Below are positions 1 to 8,381 of a stretch of DNA of 64,000 nucleotides, piece after piece. Location: contig CAWICW010000017.1 of assembly GCA_963834685.1 (NCBI GenBank), positions 147,332-211,331 of the forward strand, written 5' to 3'. The notes beneath the pieces were generated by a model. The model did no database searches. It saw nothing but the letters and a program-made list of their open reading frames with translations, and was not told where the DNA came from. This DNA comes from Palsa-504 sp963834685 (GTDB lineage: Bacteria > Actinomycetota > Actinomycetes > Streptosporangiales > Streptosporangiaceae). Each line of letters starts with the position of its first letter. Within the stretch, counting starts at the first letter, position 1. The position numbers were made by a program, and so were the translations under genes.

Positions 1-521
1 AGGGCGAGCCACACCCCCGCGTTCCCGGCCAGGCCGCCGGCACCGGCCGCAGCCGGCAGGCCGAACAGGGTCATGACCGGCAGGTAGGGGTTGTAGGACA
101 GCCAGTAGGTAACCTGATCTGCGCTCAGGTACGGCGAGCCGTGGTGGAGCAGCAGGGACGCCGACCGCTCGATGACCATCATCCCGTCTTCGAGCGGGTA
201 GGCGACGGACAGCCAGAGTAGCGGGGCGAGAACGGCGAGGGCCACGGACACCAGCACCGCCGCGGTCCGGTGTCCCCACCGCCAGAGCATGAACAGAGCC
301 ACGGCATAGCCGCAGGCCGCCCAGATGGCCCAGACCCGGTCCTCGCCAGCCGATCCGATCGCGTCGATGGCCGCGTAGGCGAGAAACAGGGTGTAGGCGA
401 TGATCAGGTGGCGGCGATCGAGCCAGGGCCGGAGCCCGGTACCGGGCTCGCGAGCGGCCAGGGTCCTGGCCGAGGCGAGCGTGCCCACTCCGCCACCCGT
501 CCCTGTGTGGTCCACGTCCAT
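1..521 (-). CDS. Partial polytopic membrane protein, GT87/DUF2029-like (3' end outside window)
   Basis: An open frame runs from an ATG at 521 off the left edge, giving about 173 residues. After a 30-residue hydrophilic start come hydrophobic segments (LIIAYTLFLAYAAID, AACGYAVALFMLW, AAVLVSVALAVLAPLLWLSV) and then a loop with ERSASLLLHHGSPYL and WLSYNPYLPVM. That loop resembles the region after TM2 in polyprenyl-phosphate-dependent mannosyltransferases of the GT87/DUF2029 type, which act at the membrane on lipid-linked sugars. The assignment rests on this resemblance only, because most of the protein is outside the window. A TTG at 533 is an alternative start. Confidence 0.55.
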   Translation of the reverse strand, partial: MDVDHTGTGGGVGTLASARTLAAREPGTGLRPWLDRRHLIIAYTLFLAYAAIDAIGSAGEDRVWAIWAACGYAVALFMLWRWGHRTAAVLVSVALAVLAPLLWLSVAYPLEDGMMVIERSASLLLHHGSPYLSADQVTYWLSYNPYLPVMTLFGLPAAAGAGGLAGNAGVWLA

Positions 522-614
522 GTCCCGCTTCAACTGGTCCCCCGTTGACCAGAATGACAGCTGCCCTTCAACTATAGGCAGCAAACGCTAAGCGGACATA
601 AACGCCCCGTCAAT

Positions 615-639
615 CCGGTCTCGGGTTACCCGAGACCGG
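615..639 (-). terminator. Hairpin terminator after the doxX gene
   Basis: Arms CCGGTCTCGGG and CCCGAGACCGG form a perfect 11-bp stem around the loop TTA, starting 14 bases past the DoxX stop codon. There is no T-tract, as is common in high-GC actinomycetes. Confidence 0.7.
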
Positions 640-652
640 AACTGCCGGGAGA

Positions 653-1231
653 TCAGTTCGGCCCGGGTCGATTCCAGGCGGGAGACGGTCCCGCCGTCGC
701 CTGCGGGCTGGGCTGCCCGGCGGATTCGGCCTGGCCGGCCGGGTTCGCCGGGGCTGCAGGTGTCGCGGTGAGCATCCTGGCCACCATGCCGACGGCGAGC
801 AGGCCGCCGCCCACGGCGCCTGCCACGGCCAGCGGGCGCGGCAGCGAGGGGCCGATGCGGAACTTGCCGGGTCCCACCACGGCCAGCGTGGCGGCCGCGG
901 CCAGGTTGGTGAGCGGGAGCTCGAACCCGCCCCGCGCAGCCAGCGGTCCCTTCGCGCGGTGCGTGGTCGCGGCGACGGTCATCGCTCCCATGATGGCCAG
1001 CGGCCCGGCCGGGTTGGCGATCCCCGCCGCGGTGAGCACGCCGCCACCCAGTTCCGTGATCCCGGCCGCAGCGGCCATGTGCTTGCCTGGCCGCAGGCCG
1101 ATTCGGTGGAAGCCGGCCCCGGCCTTCTCCAGGCCGGGGCCCCCGAAGGCGCCGAACAGCTTCTGCGCGCCGTGGACGGCCAGGTAACTGCCGACCACGA
1201 GCCTGGTGCCGAGCAGAGCCACGTTGCGCAT
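653..1231 (-). CDS. DoxX family membrane protein
   Basis: A 192-residue protein with the DoxX signature HGAQKLFG near residue 22 and about four hydrophobic helices; the last 45 residues are low-complexity Ala/Pro/Gly. DoxX proteins are small inner-membrane proteins, some linked to redox or thiol stress, with no firmly assigned reaction. The start at 1231 is chosen because GGAGG lies five bases before that ATG; an upstream ATG at 1243 overlaps the ribosome binding site. A TetR gene ends 41 bases upstream on the same strand, so the two probably form an operon. Confidence 0.85.
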   Translation of the reverse strand: MRNVALLGTRLVVGSYLAVHGAQKLFGAFGGPGLEKAGAGFHRIGLRPGKHMAAAAGITELGGGVLTAAGIANPAGPLAIMGAMTVAATTHRAKGPLAARGGFELPLTNLAAAATLAVVGPGKFRIGPSLPRPLAVAGAVGGGLLAVGMVARMLTATPAAPANPAGQAESAGQPSPQATAGPSPAWNRPGPN

Positions 1232-1272
1232 GAGATCCTCCAATGTCTTGATCGGTCAGCGTGAGTGCCGGG

Positions 1273-2013
1273 TTACGCTCGTTCGCCGCAGCCGCGCTCG
1301 CGGGCTAGCCGGATCATGGCCCGGGTCATCTGCGCGGTCGACGGCGGGTCGGGCAGCGGCGGCGAGCCACGGCTTGAGAAGGAATCCAGGGCCAGGGCCA
1401 CGAACCGGCGCCAGGCCTCAGGAGCATCGGCCCGGGTGACGTGCATGACCGCCGCGGTCGCGATCAGCAGCAGCACGAGGTCCTCGCCGACGAAATCCTC
1501 GCGCAGCGTGCCCGCGGCCTTGGCCCGGTCGATCACCGTGATGAGCAGGTCGTTGGCCGTCCGGCGGAGCTCCTCGACCTGCTCGTCCGCGGAGAGCGTC
1601 ATGGACAGCAGGTCGGACAGGCCGCGGTCACCAGCTTGCAGTTCGCAGATCCGCTCCACGAACCCGGCGAAGCCGTCCCACGGGTCAGGGGCGGCCAGGG
1701 CCTGCCGGGCCGCCCCGGCGTATTCGGCGACCTTCTCCACGAGCGCGGCGGCGACCAGCTTCTCCCGGGTAGGAAAACGCCGGTACAAGGTGGCGATGCC
1801 GACCCCGGCCCGGGCGGCGATCGCCTCGAGCGGCGCTTCCAGCCCGTGCTCGGCGAACACGTCCCGGGCCACCGCCACGATGGCGGCCCGGTTGCGCGCG
1901 GCATCGGCCCGCAGCCGCCGCTCGGCCTGCGCGCAGGCGCCGGGTTCGGCCTGCCCGTCTGCCGCCCCGGCAACGCCGGGTTCGGGCTGGTCGCGGACGG
2001 TCATGCGTTTCAT
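1273..2013 (-). CDS. TetR/AcrR family transcriptional regulator
   Basis: A 246-residue protein. The N-terminal helix-turn-helix is clear around residues 45-85 (AIVAVARDVFAEHGL, then AAGVGIATLYRRFPTREKL with one residue difference, the typical TetR recognition helix). The C-terminal ligand domain is alpha-helical and of the SBP-like type seen in actinomycetes. The start at 2013 (MKRMTV) is the first plausible one; ATG 2004 is also possible and neither has a good ribosome binding site. It lies upstream of and co-directional with doxX and divergent from the DinB-fold gene at 2115, so it probably controls one or both. The ligand is unknown. Confidence 0.85.
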   Translation of the reverse strand: MKRMTVRDQPEPGVAGAADGQAEPGACAQAERRLRADAARNRAAIVAVARDVFAEHGLEAPLEAIAARAGVGIATLYRRFPTREKLVAAALVEKVAEYAGAARQALAAPDPWDGFAGFVERICELQAGDRGLSDLLSMTLSADEQVEELRRTANDLLITVIDRAKAAGTLREDFVGEDLVLLLIATAAVMHVTRADAPEAWRRFVALALDSFSSRGSPPLPDPPSTAQMTRAMIRLARERGCGERA

Positions 2014-2114
2014 GGTAAGCGATGTGGAGGGTAGCCTCCGGACCTTGCCGCGCCCCGAGTAAGCTTCCCGGAGGATTCCTGTCAATACGAGCCAGCCAGC
2101 AACGGAGAAGCACC
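2014..2114. promoter_or_regulatory. Divergent promoter region between TetR gene and DinB-fold gene
   Basis: This 101-base spacer separates two divergent starts. It contains an inverted repeat GGAGG-GTAG-CCTCC at 2026-2039, directly upstream of the TetR start. It could be an operator, but its arms also resemble ribosome-binding sequence, so the call is weak. AACGGAG before 2115 is the ribosome binding site of the right-hand gene. Confidence 0.4.
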
Positions 2115-2888
2115 ATGGAAACCAGCCCGGACCCGTGGATCGGCGCGCTGCGGTACTCCCATGACCGGTTGCAAGCCCTGGTCGGGCCGCTCGACCTGGA
2201 CCAGCTCGAGCAGCGGTCCTACGCCAGCGAGTGGTCGATCGCCCAGGTGCTCTCCCACCTCGGCTCTCAGGCCGAGATCTTCGGCCTGTTCCTGGACGCG
2301 GGCCTGGCCGGCCAGGACCCGCCCGGACGCGAGGCGTTCGGCCCGATCTGGAACAACTGGAACGCCAAGGACCCGCGGGCCCAGGCCGCGGATGGCCTGC
2401 GGGCCGATGAGGTGACCGTGGAGCGGTTCGAGTCCGTCGACCCCGGCCAGAAGGCGCAGCTGCGGCTGCACCTGTTCGGGATGGACTTGGACATGACCGG
2501 ATTGGCCCGGATGCGCGTCAGCGAGCACGCCGTCCACACCTGGGACGTCGCGGTCGCGCTCGACCCGTCGGCGACGGTGGCGCCGGACGCCGTCGGCCTG
2601 CTCATCGACACGGTCGGCCAGCTCGCGGCCAGGTCGGCCAAGCCCGACGGGAAGCAGCGCCGGCTGCAGGTCTCGACCACCGACCCTGAACGGCACTTCA
2701 TCCTGGAGACGGGCGACGCGGTTAGCCTGACCGAATCGGACCACGAAGACGGCCTGCCCGAGCTGCGCCTGCCCGCGGAGGCCTTCGTCCGCTTGGTCTA
2801 CGGTCGCCTCGGCCCCTCCCACACCCCGCCGGTCGAGGCCGACGGCGTAGACCTCGACGACCTACGCCCGCTATTCCCCGGTTTCTGA
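2115..2888 (+). CDS. Maleylpyruvate isomerase-type mycothiol-dependent enzyme (DinB fold)
   Basis: A 257-residue protein starting at ATG 2115 behind GGAGAAGCACC. Residues 1-150 match the MDMPI N-terminal/DinB-like four-helix bundle (YASEWSIAQVLSHLGSQAE, then RMRVSEHAVHTWDVAVAL), with histidines placed as expected for the metal site. The C-terminal part is the small domain often found in this family. Members are mycothiol-dependent isomerases or S-transferases, cytoplasmic and metal-dependent; the substrate here is unknown. It diverges from the TetR gene and may be its target. Confidence 0.8.
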   Translation: METSPDPWIGALRYSHDRLQALVGPLDLDQLEQRSYASEWSIAQVLSHLGSQAEIFGLFLDAGLAGQDPPGREAFGPIWNNWNAKDPRAQAADGLRADEVTVERFESVDPGQKAQLRLHLFGMDLDMTGLARMRVSEHAVHTWDVAVALDPSATVAPDAVGLLIDTVGQLAARSAKPDGKQRRLQVSTTDPERHFILETGDAVSLTESDHEDGLPELRLPAEAFVRLVYGRLGPSHTPPVEADGVDLDDLRPLFPGF

Positions 2889-3236
2889 CGCCGTTCGCCC
2901 GTCTCTGCCCGTCGTGCCGTCGCCCGGGAATCAGAGGTCGGCACGGGCCCTGGTCCTGCGCTCCTTGCTTGGTCCCATGCCGAGGTGCTGGACCGCACGT
3001 ATGACTTCCTTGACGGAAAGCTGCCGCGCCACCCGGCCCTGCCCGCCACGGCGCGTCACACCGCGAACGTGGCCTCAATCACCAGACAGCGCGCTGGACT
3101 GGCCGGACCGATGGGGGATCCATTCAAGACCGCTCTATCCGTTAGGTTGCCGCCTCTATGCGGTAGCGGCGTGATCCACGGCGGGAGCCAGCGTGACGTC
3201 CGGACAGCTGTGGTGCCGAGGAGATTGCTGTCGCGT
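2889..3236. other. 348-base stretch with no supported gene
   Basis: Short frames exist on both strands but none has a ribosome binding site, recognisable motif or consistent codon use. No tRNA folds here. It separates the convergent ends of the DinB-fold gene and the PrmC-like gene and may contain terminators; no strong hairpin was found. Confidence 0.5.
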
Positions 3237-4040
3237 TTAGCTCGGCACGAGCGTTCCGATCAGGACGGTGGCGCTCAGGTCGGCTGAGGCTGCCACCCGC
3301 GCGGTCAGGCCGCTGGCCTCGAAGGCGGCCGCGGCCAGCGAGGCTTGGCGCTCGCTGGTCTCGACCAGCAGGTGGCCGCCGGGGGCCAGCAAGCCGGGCG
3401 CCCCGGCCGCCACGCGGCGCAGCACGTCCAGCCCGTCGGGTCCGCCGTCCAGCGCGACCAGCGGCTCGTGCGCCCGGGCCTCCGGCGGGAGGAACCCGAT
3501 CTCGCCGGTCGGCACGTAGGGCACGTTGGCGGTCAGGATCCCGACCCTGCCTTTTAGCCGGGCGGGCAGCGGCTGGTACAGGTCGCCCTCATAAACGTGC
3601 CCCGGGACGTTCCGCCGGGCGCAGCGGACGGCGGCCGGATCGATGTCGACGGCGTGCACTTCGGCCTGGTCCAAGGCCGCGGCGAGCGCGACGCCGATCG
3701 CGCCCGCGCCGCAGCACAGGTCGACGACGATGGTGCCCGGCCGGGCGGGTGTGCCGGGAGGTCCGGGGATGGAGTCCTCCCGGACGAGAAAAAGAGCCTG
3801 CTGGACGAGGAACTCGGTGCGGCGGCGCGGGACGAAGACCCCGGGATCCACGGCGATGCGCAGCCCGCAGAACTCGGCCCAGCCGAGGACCTGCTCGAGC
3901 GGAAGGCCGGCCGCCCGCCGCTCCACCATGGCGTCGAGCTCGTCCGGGTTCCGGGCCGTGGTCAGGAGCAGCTGGGCTTCGTCCTCGGCGAAGACGCAGC
4001 CCGCGGCCCGGAGCCGGGCGACGATGAGGGGTTCAGTCAC
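3237..4040 (-). CDS. PrmC/HemK-related putative protein N5-glutamine methyltransferase
   Basis: A 267-residue SAM-dependent methyltransferase. Motif I is DLCCGAGAIGVALA at about residue 128, followed by the acidic motif HAVDID. The family's NPPY motif is replaced by NVPYVP, followed by PEARAHEPLVALDGGPDG, which is the pattern of the actinobacterial PrmC-related branch rather than true PrmC. The GTG start at 4040 gives an eight-base overlap with the stop of the reductase gene upstream, so the two are translationally coupled. True PrmC methylates release factors; the substrate of this branch is not established. Confidence 0.8.
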   Translation of the reverse strand: MTEPLIVARLRAAGCVFAEDEAQLLLTTARNPDELDAMVERRAAGLPLEQVLGWAEFCGLRIAVDPGVFVPRRRTEFLVQQALFLVREDSIPGPPGTPARPGTIVVDLCCGAGAIGVALAAALDQAEVHAVDIDPAAVRCARRNVPGHVYEGDLYQPLPARLKGRVGILTANVPYVPTGEIGFLPPEARAHEPLVALDGGPDGLDVLRRVAAGAPGLLAPGGHLLVETSERQASLAAAAFEASGLTARVAASADLSATVLIGTLVPS

Positions 4041-4599
4041 GCGGGCCGCGAAGATAGCGAAGGTAGACGACCCGCGAGCCGAACGTCCGGGTCTCGAGCA
4101 GCTCGAGCTCGATCGTGCGGTCCAGCGCCGGGAAGTACGGGGTGCCGCCACCGAGCACGATCGGGTTGACGAACAGCCGGTACTCCTCGATGAGGTCCAG
4201 CTTGATCAATGTGGAGGCGAGACCCGCGCCACCCACGGACACCACGCCCTCACCTGGCGCTTCCTTGAGCTTGGCCACCTCGCACGCGACATCGTCGCTG
4301 GCCAGCCGGGCGTTGCCCTGGACCCGGTCGAGCGTGGTGGAGAACACGACCTTGGGGATGGCCGTCCACCTCCGGGCGAACTCCAATTCACCCGGGTCGG
4401 ACCGGGTGATCTCGGCGGTTTCCCAGGGCAGCATGTCCTCGTACAGCCCGCGGCCGCACAGGTGCGCGCCGGTCTCGCTGGTCTGCTGGACGTGGAACCG
4501 CATCAGCTCCTGGTCCGGCGCCCCCCAGCCGATGTCGCCGTCGGGTCCGGCGATGAAGCCGTCCAGCGACACGCTCATCGAGTAGATCACCGTGCGCAT
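4033..4599 (-). CDS. Dihydrofolate reductase family protein (RibD C-terminal-like)
   Basis: A 188-residue protein starting at ATG 4599 behind GGAGGATCCTG. It has the RibD-C/DHFR-like fold markers: SVSLDGFIAGPDGDIGW at the start, LCGRGLYEDM in the middle, and VSVGGAGLASTLIKLDLIEE followed by NPIVLGGGTPYF near the end. Such standalone proteins are cytoplasmic NADPH-binding reductases of unknown substrate and are not the housekeeping folate or riboflavin enzymes. It is coupled to the downstream methyltransferase gene by overlap; the functional link is unclear. Confidence 0.88.
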   Translation of the reverse strand: MRTVIYSMSVSLDGFIAGPDGDIGWGAPDQELMRFHVQQTSETGAHLCGRGLYEDMLPWETAEITRSDPGELEFARRWTAIPKVVFSTTLDRVQGNARLASDDVACEVAKLKEAPGEGVVSVGGAGLASTLIKLDLIEEYRLFVNPIVLGGGTPYFPALDRTIELELLETRTFGSRVVYLRYLRGPRD

Positions 4600-4640
4600 C
4601 AGGATCCTCCTTCAGGGCCAGAAACCGTTGCGCAGACCGG

Positions 4641-7352
4641 TTACCCGGAGGCGAGCAGGGAGCGGAGCACGTACTGCATGATGCCGCCGTGCCGGTAGTA
4701 GTCCGCCTCGCCCGGGGTGTCGATCCGCACGATGGCGCGGAATTCCTTGCCGTCGGCGGTGACCACGACGTCCTTAGGAACATGTCGTTCATTCATTTCC
4801 TCGATGCCGCGGACGTCGAAGGTTTCCCGCCCGGTCAGGCCCAGCGACGCGGCCGACTCCCCCGGGCGGTACTGCAGCGGCAGAACGCCCATGCCGATCA
4901 GGTTGGACCGGTGGATGCGCTCGAAGGACTCGACGAGGACGGCGCGCACTCCGAGCAGCAGGGTGCCCTTGGCGGCCCAGTCGCGGGACGAGCCCGAGCC
5001 GTACTCCTTGCCGCCGAGCACGATCAGCGGGGTGCCCTCCTCGATGTAGCGGCGGGAGGCCTCGTAGATCGGCATCTGCTCGCCGTCCTTGACCGTGACG
5101 CCGCCCTCGGTGTCCGGCGCGAGCTGGTTGCGCAGCCTGATGTTGGCGAACGTACCGCGGATCATCACCTCGTGGTTGCCGCGCCGCGAGCCGTAGGAGT
5201 TGAAGTCCCTCCGCTCGACGCCGTGCTCGGTCAGGTAGACCCCGGCCGGGCTGTCGGTCTTGATCGCGCCGGCCGGCGAGATGTGGTCGGTGGTCACCGA
5301 GTCGCCCAGCATGGCCAGCACCTTCGCGCCCGTGATGTCGGTGACCGGTTCCGGCTGGGTGGGCATCGCGTCGAAGTAGGGCGGGCGGCGCACATAGGTC
5401 GACGCCTTCTCCCAGGCGAAGGTGTCGTCCGCGGGGACGTCCAGCCCGCGCCAGTTGTCATCACCGCGGAAGACGTCCGCGTAGTCGCGGGTGAACATCT
5501 CCCCGGCCACCGCGTCCCGGACGACGGCCGCGACCTCCTGCGGGGACGGCCAGAGGTCGGCCAGGTAGACCGGGCGGCCTTCGGGGTCGGAGCCGAGCGG
5601 CTCGCGGACCAGGTCGATGTCCATCGTGCCGGCCAGCGCGTAGGCGACCACGAGCGGCGGCGAGGCCAGGTAGTTCAGCTTGACGTCGGGGTTGATCCGG
5701 CCCTCGAAGTTCCGGTTGCCGGACAGCACCGAGACCACGGCCAGGTCGTTGTCGTTGACCGCCTCGCTGATCGCGGGCGGCAGCGGGCCGGAGTTCCCGA
5801 TGCAGGTCGTGCAGCCGTAGCCGACCAGGTTGAAGCCGAGCTTGTCCAGGTAGGGCACCAGCCCGGCGCGCTCGTAGTAGTCCATGACCACCTTGGACCC
5901 GGGCGCGAGCGTGGTCTTCACCCAGGGCTTGCGGTTCAGGCCCTTGTCCACCGCCTTCTTGGCCAGCAGGGCGGCGCCGACCATGACCGAGGGGTTGGAC
6001 GTGTTCGTGCACGAGGTGATGGCGGCGATCACCACGCTGCCGTGATCGACGCTGGTCGTCGTGCCGTCCTCCAGGGTGACCTGGACCGGGTTCGAGGCGC
6101 GGGTGCCGTCGCCCGCCGCGACCGGGTCGGAGGCCGGGAAGGTGCCGGCCAGGCCGTTGTCCAGGCTGGTCTCCTGGACGTAGTTGGGCAGCGCGTCGCG
6201 GAACGCGGTCTTGGCGTCGGCCAGCGTGATCCGGTCCTGCGGGCGCTTGGGCCCCGCGATCGACGGCACCACGGTGGACAGGTCGAGGCTGAGTTCCTCG
6301 GAGTAGCGCGTCTTCCGGTCCGGGTCGTGCCACAGGCCCTGCTCCTTGGCGTACGCCTCGACGAGCGCGAGCTGCTCGCGCGGACGGCCGGTCAGAGACA
6401 GGTAGTCCAGCGTGTTCTGGTCGATGGGGAAGATCGCGCAGGTCGACCCGAACTCCGGTGACATGTTGCCGATGGTGGCCCGGTTGGCCACCGGCACCGC
6501 GGCTACGCCTTCGCCGTGGAACTCGACGAACTTGCCCACCACGCCGTGTTTGCGTAGCAGCTCGGTGATGGTGAGCACCAGGTCGGTGGCGGTCGCGCCG
6601 CTGGGCAGCTCACCGCTCAGCCGGAACCCGACGACCTTCGGGATGAGCATGGACACCGGTTGGCCGAGCATCGCGGCCTCAGCCTCGATGCCGCCGACGC
6701 CCCAGCCGAGCACGCCGAGGCCGTTCTGCATAGTGGTGTGCGAGTCGGTACCCAGACAGGTGTCGGGGTAGGCGAGGCCGTCGCGGGTCATCACAACCCG
6801 GGCCAGGTACTCGATGTTGACCTGGTGCACGATGCCGGTGCCGGGCGGGACCACCTTGAACTGGCTGAACGCCTCCTGGCCCCAGCGCAAGAAGCCGAAC
6901 CGCTCCCTGTTGCGCTGGAACTCGATCTCCACGTTCCTGGTGAACGCGTCCGGGCGGCCGAACACGTCGGCCACCACCGAGTGGTCGATGACCAGCTCGG
7001 CGGGGATGAGCGGGTTGATCTTCGTCGCGTCACCGCCCAGGGCCTGCATCGCCTCGCGCATGGCAGCCAGGTCAACGACGGCCGGGACGCCGGTCAGGTC
7101 CTGCAGGATCACCCGGGCCGGGGTGAACTGGATCTCGGTGTCCGGCTCCTTACTGGGGTCCCAGTTGGCCAGCGCCCGGACGTGGTCGGCGGTGATGTTG
7201 GCGCCGTCCTCGTTGCGCAGCAGGTTCTCCAGCAGGATCTTCAGGCTGTAGGGGAGGTTGCCGGATCCGTCCGCCGCGTCCAGCCGGTAGATTTCGTACT
7301 GTGTGCCTGCGACCTCAAGCGCCGCCCGGCTGCCGAAGCTGTTCGCGGTCAT
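4641..7352 (-). CDS. acnA: Aconitate hydratase A
   Basis: A 903-residue protein of the usual AcnA/IRP length. It interconverts citrate and isocitrate in the TCA cycle in the cytoplasm using a [4Fe-4S] cluster. Cluster cysteines are visible in ITSCTNTSNPS and GCTTCIGNSGPLPP, and other family signatures include LGTDSHTTMQNGLGV and GKEYGSGSSRDWAAKG. The ATG at 7352 follows a purine-rich AGGAGGCTCAGGAACG. A partly symmetric element lies upstream at 7401-7418. No defect is seen. Confidence 0.97.
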   Translation of the reverse strand: MTANSFGSRAALEVAGTQYEIYRLDAADGSGNLPYSLKILLENLLRNEDGANITADHVRALANWDPSKEPDTEIQFTPARVILQDLTGVPAVVDLAAMREAMQALGGDATKINPLIPAELVIDHSVVADVFGRPDAFTRNVEIEFQRNRERFGFLRWGQEAFSQFKVVPPGTGIVHQVNIEYLARVVMTRDGLAYPDTCLGTDSHTTMQNGLGVLGWGVGGIEAEAAMLGQPVSMLIPKVVGFRLSGELPSGATATDLVLTITELLRKHGVVGKFVEFHGEGVAAVPVANRATIGNMSPEFGSTCAIFPIDQNTLDYLSLTGRPREQLALVEAYAKEQGLWHDPDRKTRYSEELSLDLSTVVPSIAGPKRPQDRITLADAKTAFRDALPNYVQETSLDNGLAGTFPASDPVAAGDGTRASNPVQVTLEDGTTTSVDHGSVVIAAITSCTNTSNPSVMVGAALLAKKAVDKGLNRKPWVKTTLAPGSKVVMDYYERAGLVPYLDKLGFNLVGYGCTTCIGNSGPLPPAISEAVNDNDLAVVSVLSGNRNFEGRINPDVKLNYLASPPLVVAYALAGTMDIDLVREPLGSDPEGRPVYLADLWPSPQEVAAVVRDAVAGEMFTRDYADVFRGDDNWRGLDVPADDTFAWEKASTYVRRPPYFDAMPTQPEPVTDITGAKVLAMLGDSVTTDHISPAGAIKTDSPAGVYLTEHGVERRDFNSYGSRRGNHEVMIRGTFANIRLRNQLAPDTEGGVTVKDGEQMPIYEASRRYIEEGTPLIVLGGKEYGSGSSRDWAAKGTLLLGVRAVLVESFERIHRSNLIGMGVLPLQYRPGESAASLGLTGRETFDVRGIEEMNERHVPKDVVVTADGKEFRAIVRIDTPGEADYYRHGGIMQYVLRSLLASG

Positions 7353-7400
7353 CGTTCCTGAGCCTCCTCGCTCGTCCCGGCTAGGCGTCCCAGCCTACAG

Positions 7401-7418
7401 TATCTCGATATCAAGCTA
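7401..7418. promoter_or_regulatory. Imperfect palindrome upstream of aconitase gene
   Basis: TATCTCGAT and ATCAAGCTA are adjoining halves with seven of nine symmetric positions, centred about 57 bases before the acnA start. The area is AT-rich compared with its surroundings, as expected for a promoter with an operator. The regulator is not identified; TetR-type aconitase repressors are known in other actinobacteria. Confidence 0.45.
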
Positions 7419-7523
7419 CTTTACCAGCGCCGGGCGTGGCGCCTCGGGCCGCAAGCTCAATCTGGCCGCTCATAGGATGACCACGTACTCAGGAGTCTTC
7501 GGCCCGGAGAGGACGTCACCGGA

Positions 7524-8381
7524 ATGCGCTTCGCGATCAAGACCCGGCCCGAACACCAGACGTGGGAAGAACTCCGCGACGCGTGGATCGCCGCCGACGA
7601 GATCCCGCTGTTCGAATCGGCCTGGAACTGGGATCACTTCTACCCGCTGACCCCCGACTACGCCGGGCCCAATTTCGAGGCGTGGACCATGCTGGCCGCG
7701 ATGGCTGAGGCGACTCGGCGGATCCGGATCGGCTGCCAGGTCACCGGCATGATCTACCGCCACCCGGCGGTCCTGGCCAACATGGCCGCGACGGTCGACA
7801 TCATCTCCGGCGGCCGGCTGGAACTGGGCCTCGGGGCCGGGTGGAACCAGATGGAGTGCGACGCCTACGGGATCGACCTGCCGCCGCTGAAGGAGCGGTT
7901 CGACCGGTTCGACGAGGGCGTCGAGGCCATCGTCCGGCTGCTGAGCCAGGTCACCACCACGTTCGCTGGCCAGTACGTCAAGCTCACCGAGGCCAGGTGC
8001 GAGCCGAAGCCGGTGCAGCAGCCGCACCCGCCGGTCACCATCGGCGGGCGCGGCAAGAGGCGGACGCTGCGTACCGTGGCCCGCTGGGCCCAGCAGTGGA
8101 ACGCCATCGCCGAGAGCCCGGAGCAGTGGCTGGAGCTGAAGGAGGTGCTCACCGGGCACTGCGCCGCGATCGGGCGCGACGTGAACGAGATCACCTGTTC
8201 GGTCAACGTACGCATCGAGCCCGACGGGAACCTGGAGCCCGTGGTCGCGGCGGCAGCCGCCTACCGCGACGTCGGCGTCGACCTGATCATCGTGAACCTC
8301 CCGCTCCACCCCAAGCCTGACTCCCTCAAGCCGCTGGCCGAGGCGCTCGGGCCGCTGGCGTTACGGATGGTGCGTCCCTGA
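7524..8381 (+). CDS. LLM-class (luciferase-like) F420-dependent oxidoreductase
   Basis: A 285-residue single-domain TIM-barrel protein of the bacterial luciferase superfamily. Family markers are the N-terminal strand FAIKTRP, IRIGCQVTGMIYRHPAVLA, ISGGRLELGLGAGWN and the later PPVTIGGRGKRRTLRTVA. Actinobacterial members of this subgroup usually use F420H2 rather than FMNH2; the substrate is unknown. It is divergent from acnA and its end overlaps the dehydrogenase gene on the other strand by 21 bases. Confidence 0.88.
   Translation: MRFAIKTRPEHQTWEELRDAWIAADEIPLFESAWNWDHFYPLTPDYAGPNFEAWTMLAAMAEATRRIRIGCQVTGMIYRHPAVLANMAATVDIISGGRLELGLGAGWNQMECDAYGIDLPPLKERFDRFDEGVEAIVRLLSQVTTTFAGQYVKLTEARCEPKPVQQPHPPVTIGGRGKRRTLRTVARWAQQWNAIAESPEQWLELKEVLTGHCAAIGRDVNEITCSVNVRIEPDGNLEPVVAAAAAYRDVGVDLIIVNLPLHPKPDSLKPLAEALGPLALRMVRP

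Noticed and set aside
3060..3170. A tRNA-like stretch on the minus strand resembling a D-arm (TAACGGATAGAGCGG)
   Set aside because: No anticodon or T-arm stems could be formed around it, and it lies in a gap without other RNA signs.
2914..3174. Frames of 80-120 codons in the 2889-3236 gap on both strands
   Set aside because: No start signals, motifs or consistent codon preference; typical spurious frames of high-GC DNA.
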